Translations under genes and position numbers: made by a program
Assembly (NCBI GenBank): GCA_036583965.1
Contig: JAZBQD010000013.1
Span: 3,202,144-3,266,143 of the forward strand
DNA: 64,000 bases
Source of the DNA: Prunella strophiata
Taxonomy: Eukaryota > Chordata > Aves > Passeriformes > Prunellidae
Direction of reading: 5' to 3'
Shown: positions 61,843 to 64,000 of the stretch, piece by piece
Layout of the letters: every line of letters starts with the position of its first letter
Position numbering within the stretch: the first letter of the stretch is position 1
Notes under the pieces: model-generated
Told to the model about the DNA's origin: nothing
What the model saw: the letters and a program-made list of their open reading frames with translations, nothing else
Database searches by the model: none

Positions 61843-64000
61843 GTGAGTATGTGAATTAAGGGGTTTTACTGCTGGTTTGGGCCTCTGACACATCACTTTG
61901 CCTGGTGATTATGGGTGAAATTTGCTAATATTAATGGCCTGGCTGCTGAGCTGTGTGGCAGGCTCCCTGAAGAGCCAGTGCCAGGAACATGCCAGGGGAG
62001 TGCTTGGAACACCTGTTTTTCTGGTTTGTAAAAGCTTCCAGGGAAGTGCCAGAACACTCATGAAAGATATTCTGCACCTGTGTGGTGTAGGGTGCATGGC
62101 CAGATTGAGTTAAAGATGTGTGGAGACAGTGGTTGTTTATGATTCATAGCTCAATTCTAAAAATCTGGTTAATTTTTGGTGTGTATCTTGTTGTTTATTG
62201 CTTCTGATGCTCAAATAATTTGTTGTGAGGCAGCTCACAGTAGCTGGGTGGCTTTGATCTCTGTGATGCTTGCCTTGTGTGGTGAGATGGGTGAAACTGG
62301 CAGTCAGCCAGCTGGCTTGAGGGTGTGATTTATTGGGTTTTTTTCATGGCAGTTGACCTGAATTCACAGCTTACTGTTCCAAAAAGGAGCCTTCATCCTT
62401 CCCTGCTGCCTTCCAGATCTCTTGTGCTAGCTCTGGCACTTAGTTAATCACATGGTAAACTGATCCAGCTCACTAGAATGGCAGCATACTTGGGTTTTGC
62501 CAGCCTATTTTTCTGCTGCTGCAGTGAGATGAATTGGATTATTGTGTAGTCAGGTATGTGCTAAATTTGGCAGAAGGTAAGTGGCAGCATGATGGGATCT
62601 GAGGGGATGGAGTGGATACAATAGCAAAGGCATGGAGGAGTAGCCAGGAGCAGGCCCTCTGCTTCTCAGCAGTGTCAGGCAGCTAAATTGGCTTAGGACA
62701 TGCTGTAATGGCATGCTGAGGTCATGCTTGCTTGAGGAAAAATTGCTGCAACAACATTACCTGCCCTTGAAATTGTTACAATAGAAAACATTCATCCCAT
62801 CAGCTTCCAGCTCCTCCTAAATGAGGTAGCAACAGCACGTCCTTAGCACTGAAACCTCTCATGGCACCATCAGTCTTCCTTTTGTATGTGGGCACTATGC
62901 TTCATTCATGGTTTGGACTGCTTTAAAAGTCCCACCTGTTATATGGAAGGGAAATACCTTTTAAAATACCAGATAGTAAATGAAAAAATGCAGACAAAGC
63001 CTGTTTTGTGATCAGCAGAGTAACCCACCATGAAATCAGGGGTGACACTTGATCTGCAATAGCTGCAAAGCTAAAAGGAATGTCAAGTGTGGATTTTGGC
63101 AGAATCTGAAGAGTTGTCTACACTGAGGTATCAGCAGAAGCATTTAGTTAAAAATAGTTATTTTGTGAGTGCTTCAGTCTGACATGGTGGACTTTGCAGT
63201 AATTCATCTACAGAGCTCTGAGCTGGTGCAGAGTGGTGTCTGGCTTCTATTTCTCTTGGAGGTTTTTTATGATTTACTGAATTGTGTTGCTGCTGTCTCA
63301 CTTTGAATTCATTTATGTAGTTTATTAAGGGAGCTTGAACTATATAGGTGATCCTCCTGTCATTTGTTCAAATCCAATTAAATCAGTGTTTGCCAGTGAC
63401 GCTAAACAGAGAATAGCTTTTATTGGCCTTTGTTGTGGAAACAGACTGGAGCTTTAGTCCTCATCCTGTGCTGCTGCGTGTGGGGTCCCATCGCCTCTGC
63501 CTTCTCTGCCACTCGGTCCTGCAGGCGCCGGGGCCTCCTCCTGTCCTTAGGCAGCGCATCCCGGCATCGGCTCCTGTCCTTAGGCAGCACATCCCGGCAT
63601 CGGCTCCTGTCCTTAGGCAGCTCATCCCGGCATCGGCTCCTGTCCTTAGGCAGCACATCCCGGCATCGGCTCCTGTCCTTAGGCAGCGCTGGCAGCTGCC
63701 GGCTGTGCCCGGCCCGGCAGCATCCCCTGTTCGGCCGTGGGCAGGAAATGACCCAGATGTGGGGAACGTGCTGCTGATGACCCGGGCGGGCTGGGGGAGG
63801 AGCTGGAGGCGCGGGGCGGGTGTTCCCTCTGAGCAGCAGCACGGGAAGGGCCCTGGCTGTTCGCTCGGGGCTGTGCAGTTGATTCTGTCAGTGTGAAAGA
63901 GCTGAGGAAAACACGGGAAATACTTGCTGGTAATTGCCAGTCCTTATGAAATCCAGGTGTGGTGGTTCTTGCTGGAACAGCCTGCAGTGCCCAAATCCTA
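61843..64000 (+). other. SPPL3: SPPL3 intron 6 (start; continues past window)
   Basis: The intron begins with a strong GTGAGT donor and runs off the window. AT-rich sequence gives way at about 63470-63870 to a GC-rich patch containing a 33-bp minisatellite. No exon is recognised before the window end. Confidence 0.88.
63541..63688 (+). repeat. 33-bp minisatellite, about 4.5 copies
   Basis: The unit begins CTGTCCTTAGGCAGC and ends CCCGGCATCGGCTC. Copies start at 63541, 63574, 63607 and 63640, with a truncated fifth at 63673. Copies differ mainly at one or two bases after GGCAGC (GC, AC, TC, AC), so the array is young or homogenised. Because 33 is divisible by three, frames stay open through it on both strands and yield repetitive ORFs that should not be taken as genes. 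Confidence 0.95.

Noticed and set aside
63420..63896. Repetitive ORFs on both strands (L-P-K-D-R-S-R-C-R-D and S-L-G-S-T-S-R-H-R-L-L repeats)
   Set aside because: They are the translation of a 33-bp minisatellite open in several frames on both strands, with no start, splice or family support.

Overview
This is vertebrate nuclear DNA, most probably from a bird. The spliced exons of two conserved vertebrate genes can be read directly. Interspersed repeats are sparse, one degraded fragment looks like a CR1 LINE, one solo LTR is apparent, and the intergenic interval is compact. A non-avian reptile is not excluded by sequence alone. The window holds no bacterial operon, CRISPR array or phage-like island.

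Layout: the left edge (1-8235) is the 5' half of HNF1A on the minus strand. Exon 4 is cut by the window edge at 1-184, exon 3 is 484-670, exon 2 is 781-980 and coding exon 1 is 7604-7929, with its promoter just beyond at about 8139-8235. These exons encode residues 1-299: dimerisation domain, POU-specific domain and atypical homeodomain. The transactivation domain lies outside the window. From about 8.3 to 15.3 kb there is intergenic DNA with one plausible plus-strand terminal exon. A CpG-island promoter (about 15.3-16.6 kb) starts SPPL3 on the plus strand. SPPL3 coding exons are 16250-16272, 49287-49364, 54997-55085, 57714-57833, 60928-61006 and 61730-61842. They encode residues 1-167 of the Golgi intramembrane protease, and the catalytic exons lie to the right of the window. 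Intron 1 alone is 33 kb, more than half the window.

The two genes are head to head. HNF1A is a tissue-restricted liver, gut and pancreas transcription factor with a short promoter carrying an HNF4-type site. SPPL3 has a housekeeping-type CpG-island promoter. No functional link between the products is implied.

The best second-look items are regulatory or structural: the HNF1A promoter block, exon-like signals for an antisense (HNF1A-AS1-like) transcript, short upstream ORFs and paired CACGTG boxes at SPPL3, a 453-bp solo LTR with a 6-bp target duplication in SPPL3 intron 1, a 33-bp minisatellite in intron 6, and absence of the human HNF1A exon-4 poly-C mutation hotspot. I found no convincing new protein-coding system. 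The long ORFs outside the exons look like by-products of GC-rich or repetitive sequence.
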